6,548 bases of DNA from Dehalococcoidia bacterium (GTDB lineage: Bacteria; Chloroflexota; Dehalococcoidia; JACPQF01), in the NCBI GenBank assembly GCA_030650265.1, contig JAUSEJ010000837.1, positions 1 to 6,548 of the forward strand. The letters run 5' to 3'. The translations under genes and the position numbers were made by a program. Positions 5,322-6,548 of the stretch are shown in pieces (the first letter of the stretch is position 1; each line of letters starts with the position of its first letter). The notes beneath the pieces were generated by a model. It made no database searches and was not told the origin of the DNA. It saw only the letters and a list, made by a program, of their open reading frames with translations.

Positions 5322-6092
5322 ATGCGTATCGATATCTTGACGGTTTTGCCCCAGATGTTTACCGGGCCGTTTACCGAAAGCATCATCAAGCGGGCCGGGG
5401 AAAAAGGCCTGGTGTCGATCAACGTCCATGACATTCGCGCCTTCTCCACTGATCGCCACCATACCACGGACGATTATCCCTACGGGGGCGGTCCAGGCAT
5501 GGTAATGAAGCCGGATCCCATATTCGCGGCGGTCGAAGCCGTTCTGACAACAGGACGGGCAGCGATAGCCGATTGCCAACAGGCAAGTCCGCCCATAATT
5601 CTGCTGTCGCCCTCCGGACGGTTGTTCAATCAACAGGTGGCGCAGGATCTGTCGCTGGAGTCATGGCTTGTCCTCATCTGCGGGCACTACGAAGGAGTGG
5701 ACGAGCGCGTCCGCCAGAACCTGGTAACGGACGAGATTTCCGTCGGCGATTATATTCTGACGGGCGGCGAGATCCCGGCCATGGTCGTAACCGATGCCGT
5801 GGTCAGGTTGCTGCCTGGCGTTCTGGCGCCGGATTCCGCTGCCGATGAATCTTTCACTCACGGGCTGTTGGAGTATCCCCAATATACCCGTCCGCCGGAG
5901 TTCCGGGGCTGGAGCGTTCCCGACATATTGCTGTCGGGTCACCATGCCGAGGTGGCCAAATGGCGACGGCTTCAGTCCCTTCGCCACTCCCTCGAAAAAC
6001 GACCGGACTTGTTGGAATCGGCGCCCCTGACCGGCGAGGAACGTCGTTTGGTAGAGGAGTGGCTAGAGGGAACCCGGTTGGGCAATGGATAG
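5322..6092 (+). CDS. trmD: tRNA (guanine-N1-)-methyltransferase TrmD
   Basis: TrmD uses S-adenosylmethionine to methylate G37 next to the anticodon of tRNAs that read codons starting with C or with G at this position. The modification prevents +1 frameshifting and is essential in many bacteria. The 256-aa length is typical. Motifs of the trefoil-knot SPOUT fold are clear: [11 protein letters not shown] (54-64), [11 protein letters not shown] (94-104), [11 protein letters not shown] (120-130) and [11 protein letters not shown] (140-150), with the catalytic Asp as D143 and a conserved Arg at 129. The C-terminal tRNA-binding part contains [19 protein letters not shown] and the [11 protein letters not shown] segment. 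The ATG at 5322 gives the standard MRIDILT start. Ribosomal genes that often flank trmD (rpsP, rimM, rplS) are not adjacent here. Confidence 0.97.
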   Translation: MRIDILTVLPQMFTGPFTESIIKRAGEKGLVSINVHDIRAFSTDRHHTTDDYPYGGGPGMVMKPDPIFAAVEAVLTTGRAAIADCQQASPPIILLSPSGRLFNQQVAQDLSLESWLVLICGHYEGVDERVRQNLVTDEISVGDYILTGGEIPAMVVTDAVVRLLPGVLAPDSAADESFTHGLLEYPQYTRPPEFRGWSVPDILLSGHHAEVAKWRRLQSLRHSLEKRPDLLESAPLTGEERRLVEEWLEGTRLGNG

Positions 6093-6139
6093 GTTATCCA
6101 CGAGACCCTGTGTTGCCAGTATATTGTAGGGCCGTGCGT

Positions 6140-6162
6140 TATGCACCAATGATGCATATAAT
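6140..6162 (+). promoter_or_regulatory. Candidate autoregulated promoter/operator of the vapBC-type module
   Basis: TATAAT (6157-6162) is a perfect -10 box. Directly overlapping it is an inverted repeat with 6-bp arms, TATGCA (6140-6145) and TGCATA (6153-6158), separated by 7 nt. Type II antitoxins usually repress their own operon, and VapBC complexes bind inverted repeats at the promoter, so an operator here fits well. No good -35 box is present 16-18 nt upstream. A second short repeat, GTGC (6134-6137) with GCAC (6143-6146), overlaps the left arm. Confidence 0.5.
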
Positions 6163-6170
6163 GTTTATGT

Positions 6171-6178
6171 GGGGGGAA
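6171..6178 (+). promoter_or_regulatory. Ribosome binding site of the antitoxin gene
   Basis: GGGGGGAA lies about 6 nt before GTG at 6185. It favours this GTG over the in-frame ATGs at 6149, 6152, 6161 and 6167, which lie inside the promoter region or upstream of the site. The nearby ATG at 6180 is in another frame and stops after seven codons. Confidence 0.6.
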
Positions 6179-6184
6179 TATGCC

Positions 6185-6391
6185 GTGGGTCGAACGACGC
6201 TAGAAATTGACGAAGCGCTCCTCGATGATGCCATGGAGTTAAGCGGGGCGAAGACTAAGACCGAGGCAATAGATTTGGCTCTGCATGAGCTTATCCGCAG
6301 CCGTGAACGGGGACTTCTGCGCCGTGAACTGGGCACTTTCGATCTCGACCTGGGCCCTGAGGAATTGCGTCGACTTCGACAGGCGGAATAG
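6185..6391 (+). CDS. VapB-family type II antitoxin
   Basis: The 68-aa product opens with the family pattern GRTTLEIDEALLDDAMELSG and AKTKTEAIDLALHELI. This is a ribbon-helix-helix-like DNA-binding N-terminus (about 3-38) that dimerises on operator DNA. A basic and then acidic tail (about 39-68, with FDLDLGPEELRRLRQAE) should wrap the toxin's active site. In this family the antitoxin neutralises the paired PIN ribonuclease and represses the operon. The GTG start fits the Shine-Dalgarno sequence and the family N-terminus (M-R/G-R-T-T-L). The toxin gene follows in the same frame only 12 nt after the stop, which confirms the pairing. Confidence 0.88.
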   Translation: MGRTTLEIDEALLDDAMELSGAKTKTEAIDLALHELIRSRERGLLRRELGTFDLDLGPEELRRLRQAE

Positions 6392-6403
6392 GGGGTGGAA
6401 GGG

Positions 6404-6548
6404 TTGTACTTGGTCGACTCTTCGGCCTGGATATTCGCCCTTCGTCGTAACCCGCAGGAGAGGATCCGACAGAGGATAGGCGAATTGCTGGACCTCGACG
6501 TGATCGCGACGTGTGGGCTGGTGGCCCTCGAACTATTAGGGGTCACTT
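6404..6548 (+). CDS. VapC-family PIN-domain toxin, 5' part (runs off the window)
   Basis: The first 48 codons read YLVDSSAWIFALRRNPQE and later IATCGLVALELLGVT, matching the N-terminal half of VapC-type PIN ribonucleases. Two of the conserved acidic metal ligands are present, D5 and E43; the remaining ones would lie beyond the right edge. VapC toxins are Mg2+-dependent endoribonucleases that stop translation, often by cutting tRNA or 23S rRNA, and are held inactive by the partner antitoxin. I chose TTG at 6404 because it gives the family start M-Y-L-V-D and has GGGGGTGG a few bases upstream. GTG at 6395 is in frame and adds three residues, but its Shine-Dalgarno sequence would be too close. 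Whether the gene is intact beyond 6548 cannot be seen. Confidence 0.85.
   Translation, partial: MYLVDSSAWIFALRRNPQERIRQRIGELLDLDVIATCGLVALELLGVT

Noticed and set aside
6095..6103. DnaA-box-like TTATCCACG after trmD
   Set aside because: It is a single site with one mismatch from the usual TTATNCACA, without a cluster, AT-rich unwinding region or dnaA/dnaN neighbours. There is no support for an origin.

Overview
The window is bacterial chromosome carrying housekeeping genes (Holliday junction processing, YebC, molybdenum cofactor synthesis, tRNA modification). It is broken up by one accessory-looking PHP/AlbA_2 fusion gene, a decayed signalling-gene remnant and a VapBC-type toxin-antitoxin module cut by the right edge. 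Genes are tightly packed, GTG and TTG starts occur, base composition looks moderately GC-rich, and one gene appears to use selenocysteine. This suits an anaerobic or microaerobic Sec-decoding bacterium. A Chloroflexota (Dehalococcoidia-like) or deep-branching Firmicutes-like source is plausible, but that is only an impression, because no taxonomic marker was compared.

Left part. Bases 29-510 (+) encode a Bcp/PrxQ-type peroxiredoxin in which the peroxidatic cysteine codon is TGA (172-174), followed at bacterial SECIS distance by a perfect 6-bp hairpin with a GTT loop (185-199). I read it as a selenocysteine peroxiredoxin. Separately, the N-terminal 27 codons lie in another frame from the rest, and one base seems to be missing near 107-110. 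Conventional gene calling would leave only a C-terminal fragment. This is the most interesting item here.

Minus-strand operon, 2346 down to 517. The order is yebC-ruvC-ruvA with 1-nt spacing and a 4-nt overlap, read from a near-consensus sigma-70-type promoter at 2404-2433. RuvC and RuvA act together on Holliday junctions. The usual third partner, ruvB, does not follow: ruvA ends 6 nt from the convergent peroxiredoxin stop.

Middle. Bases 2347-2902 hold the yebC promoter and, on the plus strand, a relic of a GAF/HD-GYP signalling protein that stops before the HD catalytic motif. A 602-codon gene (2903-4711) follows. It joins an intact PHP metallo-hydrolase domain to an AlbA_2 (Schlafen-like) domain and an unrecognised C-terminal domain. 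A MogA-like molybdopterin adenylyltransferase overlaps its end and is probably translationally coupled.

Right part. trmD (5322-6092) is complete. After a 92-bp gap, which contains a palindrome overlapping a TATAAT box, come a VapB-type antitoxin (6185-6391) and the first 48 codons of a PIN-domain VapC-type toxin that runs off the window.
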